A DNA stretch of 64,000 nt from Geothrix fuzhouensis (GTDB lineage: Bacteria > Acidobacteriota > Holophagae > Holophagales > Holophagaceae). The stretch spans positions 124,001 to 188,000 of the forward strand of contig NZ_JANHMQ010000004.1 in the NCBI RefSeq assembly GCF_024609325.1, given 5' to 3'. The position numbers and the translations under genes were made by a program. This document shows positions 16,520-25,975 of the stretch, one piece after another. The notes under the pieces are model-generated. The model was not told the DNA's origin. It made no database searches and was given only the letters and a program-made list of their open reading frames with translations. Position 1 is the first letter of the stretch; each line of letters starts with the position of its first letter.

Positions 16520-16535
16520 AAGTAAGTACTTACTT
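16520..16535. promoter_or_regulatory. Palindromic operator upstream of the TetR gene
   Basis: AAGTAAGTACTTACTT is a perfect 16-bp inverted repeat just upstream of the TetR start codon and between it and the rplY terminator. TetR proteins usually bind such palindromes in their own promoters. Binding here is inferred. Confidence 0.75.
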
Positions 16536-16549
16536 TTGTCAAGGGCCAA

Positions 16550-16579
16550 AAAAACGGGCACCGCAAGGCGCCCGTTTTT
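16550..16579 (-). terminator. Rho-independent terminator of rplY
   Basis: AAAAACGGGC (16550-16559) and GCCCGTTTTT (16570-16579) form a perfect 10-bp stem; on the minus strand it ends with a T-run, 16 nt after the rplY stop. Confidence 0.9.
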
Positions 16580-16595
16580 GCTGACAGCCAGGAAG

Positions 16596-17240
16596 CTACT
16601 TCTTGTCTTCCTTCTTGCCCTTCTTGGCCACTTCGGGCTCGGCGGCCGCAGGGGCAGCGACGGCTTCCTCCTCCTCGGCGGCCTTGCCACGGACGGAGCA
16701 GACCGTCTGGTGGGCATCGCCGATGAAGGCGACGTTGGGCATGAGGGTGATCTGCTCGAAGCGGATGCTGTCACCCACGGCCAGGTTGGTCACGTCCACG
16801 TCGATGTGGGCGGGGATGATGCTGGGCAGGCACTCGATCTCGATCTCGCGGTGGGCGAAGTCGAGGACGCCGCCCATGCTCTTCACGCCGATGGAGGTGC
16901 CGACCAGGCGCACGGGCACCTTCACGCGGACCTTGTGGGTCATGTCCACGCGCATGAAGTCCACGTGGCGCAGGCGGCTGGTGATGGGATCGCGCTGCAG
17001 GTCCTTGATGATGACGTGGCGCTTGATGTCCGTGCCCTCGCGCTGGAGGAACATCACGGAGTTCATGCCGGCGTCGCTGGCCAGCACGCGGGCCACGACC
17101 TTGGGGCTGATGGCGATGGCGACGGGGGCCTCGTTCAGGCCGTAGACCACGGCCGGAATCATGCCGCTCTTCTTGAGGTCGCGGATGGCGGCCTTGCCGA
17201 ACGTATCGCGCTTGGGGACGATCAGGACTTCCTGGGACAC
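16596..17240 (-). CDS. rplY: 50S ribosomal protein L25, Ctc form
   Basis: L25 binds 5S rRNA. The 214 residues are the long CTC form: N-terminal 5S-binding domain (KRDTFGKAAIRDLKKSGMIPAVVYG) and a C-terminal beta domain (RVKVPVRLVGTSIGVKSMGGVLDF, IPAHIDVDVTNLAVGDSI), with an Ala/Glu/Lys tail. It has its own terminator, and pth lies downstream beyond two inserted genes. Confidence 0.96.
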   Translation of the reverse strand: MSQEVLIVPKRDTFGKAAIRDLKKSGMIPAVVYGLNEAPVAIAISPKVVARVLASDAGMNSVMFLQREGTDIKRHVIIKDLQRDPITSRLRHVDFMRVDMTHKVRVKVPVRLVGTSIGVKSMGGVLDFAHREIEIECLPSIIPAHIDVDVTNLAVGDSIRFEQITLMPNVAFIGDAHQTVCSVRGKAAEEEEAVAAPAAAEPEVAKKGKKEDKK

Positions 17241-17402
17241 GGGATTCCTCCTACCTGGCAGCGCCGGCCCTCATGGCTTGGCTGCCCTCTCGTTGGGGTG
17301 GGTCCGGGCGGACCGTACGGCGTCTCCTCATGGAGGGCCGAACTTCCGATTCTGCCCTAGAAAGCGCCGGAAACAAAGGATGATCTTGGTGAATGACGAT
17401 CT

Positions 17403-19595
17403 ATGGCCTGTAACATCAGGTCGTTACATCCGGAGGTTACGCTCCGGCTCCAGAGGCCACCCGTGTTCCACCCCATCCCCCGTCCCGAGGAACTGCTCAA
17501 CCGCGAGCTGAGCTGGCTGGATTTCAACGCCCGGGTCATGGAGGAGGCCGAGGATCCCACCGTGCCCCTGCTGGAGCGGGTGAAGTTCCTCAGCATCGTC
17601 TCCAGCAACTGGGACGAGTTCTTCATGGTGCGGGTGGCGGGCATCTGGCGGCAGATCGACGCAGGCATCAGCCAGCCCGGCCCGGACGGCCTCACGCCCC
17701 GCCAGCTGCTGGAGCGGGTGTCCTCGCGGATCCACGCCTATTCGGCCCGTCAGCACGAGCTCTTCCACGCCATCCTCGAACCGCAGCTGGAGGTCGCGGG
17801 CATCCGCATCCTGGATCCGAAGGATCTGGACGAGGCCCAAGAGGCCTTCGTACTCGACTATTTCGAACGCAGCCTCCTGCCGCTGATCACGCCGCTGGCC
17901 GTGGACACGGGCCACCCCTTCCCACGCCTGGGCAACCGGGCCCTGGTGCTGGTGGTGGAGCTGGTGCCGGACGAGGACCTGCTGGACGGCGACCTGCCGG
18001 CCTCGGAGCTGTCCTTCATCCATGTGCCCACGGGCCTGGCCTCCCGGTTCCTGCGATTGCCTTCCGCGCCTGGAACGCATGTCTTCATGATGCTCGAGGA
18101 TGTCGTCCGGCATCACCTGTCCCGCCTGTTCTTGGGCTACACGGTGAAGAGCGGGCATGCCATCCGGGTGACCCGCGACTCCGATCTGCCCGTGGAGGAG
18201 GACCCCTCCGAGGACCTGCTCAAGACCGTGGAGGAGAGCCTCCGCGACCGCCGCCGTGGCGCTGTGGTCCGCCTTCAGTACGAGCACGGCCTATCGGCCA
18301 AGGTGCTGGACATGCTCATCGAGGAAATGGAGCTGAGTCCCGAGGACCTCTACCCGAGCCTGGGCCTGACGGCCTTTTCGGATCTCATGCAGCTCTGCAG
18401 CCAGCTGGACCTGCCCCACCTCAAGGATGCGCCGCTGCCGCCCCTGCCCGTTCCGCAGCTCGACCAGGCGGGCAGCCTCTTCGACATCATCACCAGGAAC
18501 GACATCCTGCTGCACCACCCGTACCAGAGCTTCGACGACAGCGTGGTGCGCTTCGTGCGCGAGGCGGCGGAGGATCCCAAGGTGCTGGCCATCAAGATGA
18601 CCCTCTACCGGGTGACGGCGAACAGCCCGGTCGCCGCGGCGTTGGAGCGCGCCGCGGAGCGCGGCAAGCAGGTGGCGGCCATCGTGGAGCTGCGGGCCCG
18701 GTTCGACGAGGCCGCCAACATTGCCTGGGCCCGACGCCTGGAGAAGACCGGCGTGCATGTGGTCTACGGCCTGCCCAATCACAAGATCCACTGCAAGGCC
18801 TGTCTGGTGGTGCGCCAGGAGGCGGCTGGCATCAAGCGGTACTGCCATCTGGGCACGGGCAACTACAACGAGCGCACCAGCCGGCTCTACTCGGACCTGG
18901 GCCTCTTCACCGCCCGGCCCGAATTCGGCGAGGATCTGTCGAACCTGTTCAACATGCTCACGGGCTACACCCGTCCGCCCCGGTTCCACCAGATCCTGCT
19001 GGCGCCCCAGCACCTGAAGAAGGCCCTCAAGGTCCGCATCCAGCGGGAGATCGGCCATGCCCAGAAGGGCCGGCCCGCCCGCATGGTGCTCAAAATGAAC
19101 GCCCTGGTGGATCCCCAGCTCATCCAGCTGCTCTACGAGGCCAGCCGCGAGGGCGTGAAGGTGGATCTCATCGTGCGGGGCACCTGCTGCCTGCGGCCCG
19201 GGGTCCCGGGGCTGTCGGAGAACATCCGGGCCCTGTCCATCCTCGACCGTTTCCTGGAACATGCGCGGATCTACCACTTCGCCAATGATGGGCAGCCCGA
19301 AACCCTGCTTTCCAGCGCCGACCTCATGCCGCGGAACCTCGACCGCCGGGTGGAGCTGGCCTTCCCCTTGGTGGATCCGCTGCTGGCGGCCCAGGTGATG
19401 GAGATGGTGGAGCTGCAGCTGCACGACACGCTGAAGGGCCGCGTCCTCGGTCCCAATGGCGACGTGCTGCGCCGGGGTCTGGACCCCCAGGATCCACCCC
19501 TTCGCAGCCAGCTCCGGATCTACGAGCACACCCTCCTCGCCAGTGGGGTGGGAGCTTTGACCCAGAAGCTGGGGCCGCTGGATCCCGATATTTGA
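17403..19595 (+). CDS. ppk1: Polyphosphate kinase 1
   Basis: PPK1 makes polyphosphate from ATP. Motifs: ELLNRELSWLDFNARVMEEA (N-terminal domain), KMTLYRVTANSPV, the autophosphorylated-His region VVYGLPNHKIHCKACLVV, CHLGTGNYNERTSRLYSDLGLFT, and a second phospholipase-D-like half with IRALSILDRFLEHARIYHF. 730 residues from the ATG. A GTG start at 17463 (giving FHPIPRPEELL) is also likely, because the first 20 residues are not typical of the family. No pho-type box was recognised. Confidence 0.95.
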   Translation: MACNIRSLHPEVTLRLQRPPVFHPIPRPEELLNRELSWLDFNARVMEEAEDPTVPLLERVKFLSIVSSNWDEFFMVRVAGIWRQIDAGISQPGPDGLTPRQLLERVSSRIHAYSARQHELFHAILEPQLEVAGIRILDPKDLDEAQEAFVLDYFERSLLPLITPLAVDTGHPFPRLGNRALVLVVELVPDEDLLDGDLPASELSFIHVPTGLASRFLRLPSAPGTHVFMMLEDVVRHHLSRLFLGYTVKSGHAIRVTRDSDLPVEEDPSEDLLKTVEESLRDRRRGAVVRLQYEHGLSAKVLDMLIEEMELSPEDLYPSLGLTAFSDLMQLCSQLDLPHLKDAPLPPLPVPQLDQAGSLFDIITRNDILLHHPYQSFDDSVVRFVREAAEDPKVLAIKMTLYRVTANSPVAAALERAAERGKQVAAIVELRARFDEAANIAWARRLEKTGVHVVYGLPNHKIHCKACLVVRQEAAGIKRYCHLGTGNYNERTSRLYSDLGLFTARPEFGEDLSNLFNMLTGYTRPPRFHQILLAPQHLKKALKVRIQREIGHAQKGRPARMVLKMNALVDPQLIQLLYEASREGVKVDLIVRGTCCLRPGVPGLSENIRALSILDRFLEHARIYHFANDGQPETLLSSADLMPRNLDRRVELAFPLVDPLLAAQVMEMVELQLHDTLKGRVLGPNGDVLRRGLDPQDPPLRSQLRIYEHTLLASGVGALTQKLGPLDPDI

Positions 19596-19755
19596 AACCG
19601 GGAAAAAGGCGAACTAGGCCTAGAACGGAATCCTCAGCCGGATTGATCCATTTTCATGACTTAATTCCTTTTCGCACGCCCGCAGTGCGTTTCGCGCTTT
19701 TCGCGGGTTCAGCCCTTGGCGGCAGCCATGTCAAACTGATGGGCTGGAGATCCGC

Positions 19756-20790
19756 ATGACGAAGATCAGCCGCGCCGCCCTGTTTGAAGCCCTCAACGCC
19801 TATGTCGTCCCCGGGACCAGTGCCACGCTCACGAACTTGAAGGCCGTGAAGGGCATTGATGTCACCGAGGGCAAGGTGACCGTGCTGCTCCAGCTCATGG
19901 ATGCCTACCGGGACCGCGTGGCGGTCATCAAGCAGGCGCTGGAGGAGCTGATCCTCAACCAGCCCGGCGTCACGGCGGCGGACATCGAGATCGGCTGGGA
20001 GAAGACGGCCCAGGTGGAGTTCAAGAACCTCATCCCCGGCATCAAGCGCTGCGTGGTGGTGGGCTCAGGCAAGGGCGGCGTGGGCAAGAGTACCGTCACC
20101 ATCAACCTCGCCATCGCCATGGCCCAGCTGGGCCTCAAGGTGGGCCTGCTGGATTCGGACATCTACGGCCCCTCCGTCCCCATGATGATGGGGCTGAAGG
20201 ACTCGCCCCTGGGCACACCTGATGGCCAGATCCTGCCCCTTGAGAAGTTCGGCATCAAGGTCATGTCCATGGGGCTGCTCATCGAGGAGGACCGCCCGGT
20301 CATCTGGCGCGGGGCCATGCTCAACAAGGCCCTCCAGCAGTTCCTGAAGGACGTGGCTTGGGGCGACCTGGACGTGCTGCTCATCGACCTGCCGCCCGGC
20401 ACCGGCGACGTGCAGCTCACCCTCATCCAGAACGCCCAGGTGGACGGCGCCGTCATCGTCAGCACGCCCCAGGACGTGGCCTTCCTCGATGCCAAGAAGG
20501 CCATCGGCATGTTCGGTACGGTGAAGGTTCCGGTGCTCGGCATCATCGAGAACATGAGCAGCTTCATCTGCCCCGGTTGCGGGCAGGAGACCCAGATCTT
20601 CGGCCACGGCGGCGTGAAGGCTGCTGCCATCCGAATGGAGTTGCCGTTCCTGGGCGAGGTACCCATCGACCTGGCCATCCGCGAGGGCGGGGACAGCGGC
20701 AAGCCCTTCGTGGCGGAGCACCCCCACAGCGTCCAGACCAAGGTCTTCCAGGACATGGCGGAGACGCTCAAGGGCGTGCTGAAGCTCTGA
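19756..20790 (+). CDS. apbC: Mrp/ApbC-type Fe-S cluster carrier ATPase
   Basis: 344 residues. The N-terminal 90 residues are a MIP18/DUF59 domain (LFEALNAYVVPG start, LELMDAYRD-like and VTAADIEIGWE), followed by a deviant Walker A GKGGVGKST (about 105-113), LLDSDIYGPSVPMMMG, LLIDLPPGTGDVQLTL and a CPGC motif near 273-276 that carries the bridging cluster. The role is carrying and inserting Fe-S clusters in the cytoplasm. The thioesterase gene follows at 37 nt. Confidence 0.95.
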   Translation: MTKISRAALFEALNAYVVPGTSATLTNLKAVKGIDVTEGKVTVLLQLMDAYRDRVAVIKQALEELILNQPGVTAADIEIGWEKTAQVEFKNLIPGIKRCVVVGSGKGGVGKSTVTINLAIAMAQLGLKVGLLDSDIYGPSVPMMMGLKDSPLGTPDGQILPLEKFGIKVMSMGLLIEEDRPVIWRGAMLNKALQQFLKDVAWGDLDVLLIDLPPGTGDVQLTLIQNAQVDGAVIVSTPQDVAFLDAKKAIGMFGTVKVPVLGIIENMSSFICPGCGQETQIFGHGGVKAAAIRMELPFLGEVPIDLAIREGGDSGKPFVAEHPHSVQTKVFQDMAETLKGVLKL

Positions 20791-20827
20791 TCTGCGCAGG
20801 AGGCTCGAGATCGGGCTATCCTGAGAC

Positions 20828-21271
20828 ATGCCTAAGCCGCAGATCCCCGAGACCCTCGCGCCGGATCTCCTGGAGCGTCTGCGCGCACGGTTCCATCCCT
20901 GGCCCCTTATCAGCGACTGGGGGCTCACCATCGAAAGCGTGGAGCCCGGCCAGGCGGTGATGGTGCTCCAGCCGACCAAGGCGGTGATCAACGGTACCCG
21001 CGGCACGGTGAATGGCGGGGTGCTGGCCACCATCGCCGACATGGTGAGCGCCCTCGCCCTGAGCACGGCCTTCGACGGCGCCATGCCCTTCGCCACCTCG
21101 GATCTGCACATCCGCTACCTGGAACCCGCCCGGGGCGAAGTGCGTGGTGAGGCCCAGGTGGTACGGATCTCCGGCCGCAGCGGCATCCTTGCCTGCCGGC
21201 TCACCTGCGGGGACCACCTGGTGGCCCACAGCACGGCGAATTTCGCCATCAAGCCCGGGATCGGGGGGTGA
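20828..21271 (+). CDS. PaaI-family hotdog thioesterase
   Basis: 147 residues of the hotdog fold: NGTRGTVNGGVLATIADMVSALALST (the central helix region, with a G in place of the usual HGG), FATSDLHIRYLEPARGEVRGEAQVVRISGRSGILACRLTCGDHLVAHSTANFAI. The family hydrolyses acyl-CoA or aryl-CoA esters; substrate not predictable. The stop is 1 nt before the ATG of the K+ channel gene. Confidence 0.85.
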   Translation: MPKPQIPETLAPDLLERLRARFHPWPLISDWGLTIESVEPGQAVMVLQPTKAVINGTRGTVNGGVLATIADMVSALALSTAFDGAMPFATSDLHIRYLEPARGEVRGEAQVVRISGRSGILACRLTCGDHLVAHSTANFAIKPGIGG

Positions 21272-21272
21272 G

Positions 21273-22316
21273 ATGAAGGTCGGGGCGCCCTTCCCTGAAG
21301 AGCGGGACGCGCGGCAGGACGGCCCGATGAGGCGCCTGCGCCACACCATGGCGCTGCTGGTGGCGGTCATCGTCTGCGGGGGGCTGGGCTACCACTGGCT
21401 GTCCCACCTCAATCCCCTCGACAGCCTCTACATGGCCATCACCACCCTGTTCACCGTGGGCTTCCGCGAGTTGGGCGAGGTGAATGCCTGGACGAAGCTC
21501 TTCACGATCTTCTACCTCGTCGTCGGTCTGGGCGTTGCCACCTACGCCATCTCGAACCTGACCGCCCTGCTCCTGGAGGGTGACCTCAAGGGCTACATCA
21601 TGGAGCGCCGCATGCAGAAACGCCTGGACGACCTCAAGGATCACATCATCGTCTGCGGCTTCGGGAAGATGGGCTTCCAGGCCGCCTGGGAGCTGAAGAA
21701 GGCCGGCGTCCCGTTTGTCATCATCGAGCAGGACGATACCAAGGGCCGCAGCCCCCGCTTCGCTGGCGAGCTGATCCTCTACGGCAATGCCATGGATGAG
21801 CTGACCCTGGAGCGTGCGGGCATCCGCTCGGCCCGGGGCCTCATCACGGCGCTCACCACCGATGCCGACAATGTGCTGGTGACGCTCACGGTGAAGCAGC
21901 TGCGACCCGACATGCCCGTGGTGGCCCGCAGCGCCAAGCTGGGCACCGAGCGCCAGCTCAAGGCCGCCGGCGCCGATCACATCGTGAGTCCCTACGAGAT
22001 CGGCGGGCGGCGCATGGCCGGCCTGCTGCTCAAGCCCGAGATGATGAACTTCTTCGACATCGTGCTGCAGCAGGAGCAGTTCGAGCTGGGCCTGGAGCGC
22101 ATCGCCATCGCGCCGGGGTCGGCCCTGGTGGGCCAGACCATGCGGGAGGCCCGCCTGCGCCACGCCACCGGCTCGCTGCTCGTGGGCCTGGTTCATCCCG
22201 GTTCGAGGTTGCAGTTCAATCCCTCCGGCGAGGAGCGCTTCCAGGCCGGCGACGAGCTGCTGGTGATGGGGCCTTCCGATGCCCTGGAAACCCTCACTCG
22301 GCTGGCCAAGGGCTGA
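21273..22316 (+). CDS. Potassium channel with RCK (TrkA-N/TrkA-C) domains
   Basis: 347 residues from MKVGAPFPEE. Two membrane helices flank a pore loop with the selectivity-type motif TTLFTVGFRE (near residue 60). Then an RCK domain with a Rossmann site, HIIVCGFGKMGFQAAWEL, and the acidic residue of FVIIEQDD; the last 80 residues are a TrkA-C domain. This is the MthK/Kch plan. It is followed immediately by a KefB-like antiporter, a natural K+ partner. Confidence 0.9.
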   Translation: MKVGAPFPEERDARQDGPMRRLRHTMALLVAVIVCGGLGYHWLSHLNPLDSLYMAITTLFTVGFRELGEVNAWTKLFTIFYLVVGLGVATYAISNLTALLLEGDLKGYIMERRMQKRLDDLKDHIIVCGFGKMGFQAAWELKKAGVPFVIIEQDDTKGRSPRFAGELILYGNAMDELTLERAGIRSARGLITALTTDADNVLVTLTVKQLRPDMPVVARSAKLGTERQLKAAGADHIVSPYEIGGRRMAGLLLKPEMMNFFDIVLQQEQFELGLERIAIAPGSALVGQTMREARLRHATGSLLVGLVHPGSRLQFNPSGEERFQAGDELLVMGPSDALETLTRLAKG

Positions 22317-22320
22317 GGCC

Positions 22321-24351
22321 GTGGAAGGCCACGCCCGGCTCCTGCTGGACCTGGCCATGGTGCTGGGGGTCGCCGCGCTGACCTCCGTCCTGTTTCAGCG
22401 GTTGAAGCTGCCCACCGTCCTGGGCTACCTCCTGGCGGGCATGATCGTGGGCCCCCATGTGCCCGTGCCACTGGTGGCGGACCTGGGCAACGTTCGGCTC
22501 ATGGGCGAACTGGGCGTCATCCTGTTGATGTTCGCCATCGGCCTGGAGTTCAGCCTGCCGAAGCTGCTCCATGCTGGACCGCCGGCCCTGCTCACCGGCA
22601 CCCTCCAGGTGGGCACCCAGCTGGTGGTGGGCTTCCTGGTGGCGCGGCTGCTGGGCTGGCCCCCGCTGGAGAGCGCCTTCTTCGGGGCCAGTCTGGCCAT
22701 CGCCTCCACCATGATTCTGGCCAAGCTCTTCGATGAGCGGGGCCTCCGCGGTCCGCTCAAGGAGACGGTAATGGGCGTCCTGCTGGTGGAGGACCTCCAC
22801 GCCGTACTGCTGCTGGCGGCCCTCACGGCCGCGGCCTCCATGGGCGGGCCCAGCGCCGGGGCCATCGCCACCACCGTGCTGAAATTGGTGGTGTTCCTGG
22901 CAGTGTTGGTGGGCGCGGGACGGCTGGTGGTGCCCCGCGGCGTGCGTTGGGTGGCGGATCATGCCCGCGACGAGGTGCTGCTGGTGGTCACGGCGGGGCT
23001 CTGCTTCGGCCTGGCCCAACTGGCCGCCTGGGCAGGCTTTTCCGTGGCCATGGGAGCCTTCGTGGCGGGCATGCTGGTCTGCGAATCCGGCCGGGGACGC
23101 AAGGTCGAGCACCTGGTCCATCCCCTGCGGGACCTCTTCGCGGCCATGTTCTTCGTGGCGGTGGGGATGCTCATGGAGCCCACGGTCGTGCTGCGGGACT
23201 GGCCGCTGGTGCTGCTCTTCTCCGCCCTGGTCATCCTCGTGAACGCGGTCTCCGTCACCGTGGGCGCCACGCTGGCGGGTCTGCCCCTGGCCCTGGGCTT
23301 GCGGGCCGGGCTCGCCCTCGGCCAGGTGGGGGAATTCGGGTTCATCCTCCTCAGTGCCGGCATCGGCCTGGGCGTGGTGGATCCCTCTCGCTATGCGCTC
23401 CTGGCGGCCATCTGCGTGGCCACGGCCCTGGCCACGCCGGCCCTGCTGTCCGCCGGGGACCCCGCGAGCCGCCTCGTGGCGCGGCACCTGCCTGCGGCCC
23501 TGAAGACCTACCTGAGCCTCTACCAGTCCTGGGCCGCGACCCTCCGCGCTCCGGCTCTCCGCAAAGCCCCTGGTGCCGCGGTGCGGCGGACCTTTCTGCA
23601 CCTGCTATTGGACGCCATCCTCATCGGCCTGGTGGGGGCCCTCGCACCGCGGGTGGTGCGTATGAGCGCGGCCTGGCTCGAGGGCCACGCCTTCGGACAC
23701 ACCCTGGCCCAGGGGGCGGTGTTGCTGGCGGCGGCGATCCTGGTGGGCCTGCTGGTGCGCCGCATGCTTCGTCGCAGTCGGGTCCTGGCGGAGCGTCTGC
23801 TGGACCTGCCGGGACCCGGCGACCTGGGCGCCCGGCCCGACATGCGCCGGGCTTTCCGCACAGGCCTGCGCCTCGGTGTGCTGCTGCTCGCGGGCCTGCC
23901 TGTGCTGGCGGCCGTACTGGCGCTGATCCCTCTGACCTCCCTCGGGACTTTGAGCGCGGCCACGGCCCTGGCGGTTCCCCTGCTGCTCTGGCGGCGCGCC
24001 CGGGGTCTCCAGCGGGATCTCGACGCGGGGGCCGAATGGTTGGGCGAGAACGCGCAGGATCCCTGGGGCCCGCCCGGGACCTCCGCCGTGCCATCCGCCG
24101 GCGGCTGGCGCACGCTCCGCATAGGGCCCCACTGCCCCTCCCTGGGCCGGAGCCTGGCGGAACTCGACCTGATCGGCGGTTCCAGCGTGGCCCTGGTGGC
24201 CCTCCTGCGGGAAGGGCATCTGGTGGAACCGAGGCCGGAAGTCCTGCTCCAGCCCGGGGACCTGCTGGCCCTCAGCGGTTCCGGCTCGGCCCTGGATGCC
24301 GCGCAGGCGGCACTCGGGCGGGAGCCGGAAGCCGGGCACTCCTCGGGTTGA
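22321..24351 (+). CDS. CPA2-family monovalent cation:proton antiporter, KefB-like
   Basis: About 676 residues from GTG 22321, chosen because AAGGGCTGAGG lies upstream and the gene then begins 4 nt after the channel stop. Around 11-12 membrane helices with family words: PTVLGYLLAGMIVGPH, LMGELGVILLMFAIGLEFSL, ASTMILAKLFDERG, LLVEDLHAVLLL, MFFVAVGMLMEP, LALGQVGEFGFILLSAG. More hydrophobic segments lie near 430-560, and a TrkA-C-like domain ends the protein (LRIGPHCPSLGRSLAELDL). No TrkA-N domain is present; the neighbouring channel has one. Confidence 0.9.
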   Translation: MEGHARLLLDLAMVLGVAALTSVLFQRLKLPTVLGYLLAGMIVGPHVPVPLVADLGNVRLMGELGVILLMFAIGLEFSLPKLLHAGPPALLTGTLQVGTQLVVGFLVARLLGWPPLESAFFGASLAIASTMILAKLFDERGLRGPLKETVMGVLLVEDLHAVLLLAALTAAASMGGPSAGAIATTVLKLVVFLAVLVGAGRLVVPRGVRWVADHARDEVLLVVTAGLCFGLAQLAAWAGFSVAMGAFVAGMLVCESGRGRKVEHLVHPLRDLFAAMFFVAVGMLMEPTVVLRDWPLVLLFSALVILVNAVSVTVGATLAGLPLALGLRAGLALGQVGEFGFILLSAGIGLGVVDPSRYALLAAICVATALATPALLSAGDPASRLVARHLPAALKTYLSLYQSWAATLRAPALRKAPGAAVRRTFLHLLLDAILIGLVGALAPRVVRMSAAWLEGHAFGHTLAQGAVLLAAAILVGLLVRRMLRRSRVLAERLLDLPGPGDLGARPDMRRAFRTGLRLGVLLLAGLPVLAAVLALIPLTSLGTLSAATALAVPLLLWRRARGLQRDLDAGAEWLGENAQDPWGPPGTSAVPSAGGWRTLRIGPHCPSLGRSLAELDLIGGSSVALVALLREGHLVEPRPEVLLQPGDLLALSGSGSALDAAQAALGREPEAGHSSG

Positions 24352-24377
24352 GGGACTGTTTTCTGGGTGGGCTCAGG

Positions 24378-25871
24378 TCAAGGCCGCCCCTGGGGATTGA
24401 TGGCGCCCGCCACAGGCTGGGCCGGAAGGTGACCGTGGGGCAGTCGGGCTGGCATTTCCGCCAGTCCCCAGGCGGTGACGGCCATGGCCTGGGCGCCCTG
24501 CACCAGCTGGTCCGGTACCAGATGGTCCGGGTAGTCCATCTGGCTGTGGTGGGTGCCCAGGAAGTAGTCCACCGGCTCCTGGATGGCGGCGAAGGCGGGC
24601 ACCCCGGCCCGGTCGAAGGGCGCGTGGTCGGTGCTGCCCATGGTGCGGAGGGAGAGGTCCTTCACGCCCAGGTCGTTGAGGGGGGCGATGGCCTGGGCCA
24701 TGAGGCCTCGGCAATTCTCGCGACCCTGCAGCGTGAAGCCTTTCAGCATGCCCGTGCCCATGTCATCGACCAGCACGGCCTGGATGGCGTCCAGTTCATT
24801 CTTGTGGGCTTCCACGTAAGCGCGGGAGCCCAGCAGGCCCTGTTCCTCGCCGCTCCAGAGGATCACGCGGAGGGTGCGCCGGGGCTTGAGGCCCGTGGCC
24901 TGGAAGGCGCGCAGCACCTCCAGGGAGACGGAACTGCCGGTGGCGTTGTCCGTGGCGCCGGTGCCCAGGTCCCAGCTGTCCAGATGGCCGCCCACGATGA
25001 CGACTTCCCCAGGCAGCTCACGGCCGGGGATTTCGCCCACGACGTTGTAGGCCTGTACGGGCTTGGCCGAGAAACCGCCGCCCAGAGACAGCTCGAGCCT
25101 CACCGGCTCCTTCCGCCCCAGCAGGCGCACCAGCATCTTGTAGGGCTCCTGGGGCACGTAGGCGGCGGGGAGCCCGGGCTTTTTCGGATCGCGCCCGGCC
25201 CCACCGCTGGTGAAGCTGAGCCCGTTCTTGCGGCCCGACATGGACAGCGTGGCCATGGCCCCCTCGTCGAGGAGGAACTGCGTCATGGCCGTCTGCTCCG
25301 CCTGGTAGGCCTCAAAGTCGCCGCCCCGCCGCGGCAGGGGCGGGCGCTTGTCGTCGGGGTTGGTGCGCAGCAGAATCCGGCCTTTCAGGTGTCCCTTGAA
25401 GGCTTTCAATTCCTCCAGGTTCCGGGCGTCCACCATGAGCAGGTCACCCTGCACGGTGCCCTTGGTGCCCGGGGTCCAGGCCAGCTGGTCCACCCGGAAG
25501 TGGATGCCGTTGTGGGTGAGCAGGCGCGCAGTGTCGATACCACGGGTCCAGGCCAGGCCGAAATCGTAGGCTTCCTCGTGGACGTTCACGGCGCCGAGCC
25601 GCACCATTTCCCCCTTGGCCCAGGCCTGGGCCTGCCTCAGCTTTTCGGAACCCGTGAGACGGGGGCCGATCACGTCGCAGAGGTAATCCACCCGGGCGAC
25701 CACCTCGGCATGCTCCTTGATCTCCCGGAGCAGCTTGCCGGCGGGAGTGGCCGGATACTCCTTCAGCACTGGCACGGGCGACGGCATCGGCGGTGCGGCC
25801 ACAAAGGGCGACTGGGCCTGGAGGAGGGTGGCCAGGGCCAACGGCAGCAGGGCGGTGGGGGTCTGCGGCAT
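24378..25871 (-). CDS. Secreted M28-family zinc aminopeptidase
   Basis: 497 residues with an N-terminal signal peptide (PTALLPLALATLLQAQ). A PA-type insert precedes the catalytic domain. Zinc ligands and catalytic residues: His/Asp in VVIVGGHLDSWD, Asp in GTGATDNATGSS, Glu pair in LWSGEEQGLLGSRAY, Asp in TMGSTDHAPFD and His in LGTHHSQMDYPD. So it should release N-terminal amino acids in the periplasm or outside. It is divergent from the arsenic island. Confidence 0.92.
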   Translation of the reverse strand: MPQTPTALLPLALATLLQAQSPFVAAPPMPSPVPVLKEYPATPAGKLLREIKEHAEVVARVDYLCDVIGPRLTGSEKLRQAQAWAKGEMVRLGAVNVHEEAYDFGLAWTRGIDTARLLTHNGIHFRVDQLAWTPGTKGTVQGDLLMVDARNLEELKAFKGHLKGRILLRTNPDDKRPPLPRRGGDFEAYQAEQTAMTQFLLDEGAMATLSMSGRKNGLSFTSGGAGRDPKKPGLPAAYVPQEPYKMLVRLLGRKEPVRLELSLGGGFSAKPVQAYNVVGEIPGRELPGEVVIVGGHLDSWDLGTGATDNATGSSVSLEVLRAFQATGLKPRRTLRVILWSGEEQGLLGSRAYVEAHKNELDAIQAVLVDDMGTGMLKGFTLQGRENCRGLMAQAIAPLNDLGVKDLSLRTMGSTDHAPFDRAGVPAFAAIQEPVDYFLGTHHSQMDYPDHLVPDQLVQGAQAMAVTAWGLAEMPARLPHGHLPAQPVAGAINPQGRP

Positions 25872-25944
25872 GGGAACTCCTGATGGGAAAGCTGGTTTCA
25901 GCTAATATCAAAAGACGAGGCATGGCAAGTCCTGAGCGGCAGGG

Positions 25945-25975
25945 TATGATGACGATGTTTCGGGAAATAGCGAAA
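25945..25975 (+). promoter_or_regulatory. Arsenic-island promoter and ArsR operator 1
   Basis: A -10-like TATGAT lies at 25945-25950. An inverted repeat TTTCG-N8-CGAAA (25958-25975) covers the expected transcription start and the first base of the arsR start codon. There is no clear Shine-Dalgarno, so the first gene may be translated from a very short leader. Confidence 0.6.

Noticed and set aside
18291-19529. 412-codon frame opposite ppk1
   Set aside because: Antisense shadow of a certain gene.
22294-23601. 435-codon frame opposite the antiporter
   Set aside because: Gln/His/Gly-rich shadow of a membrane protein gene.
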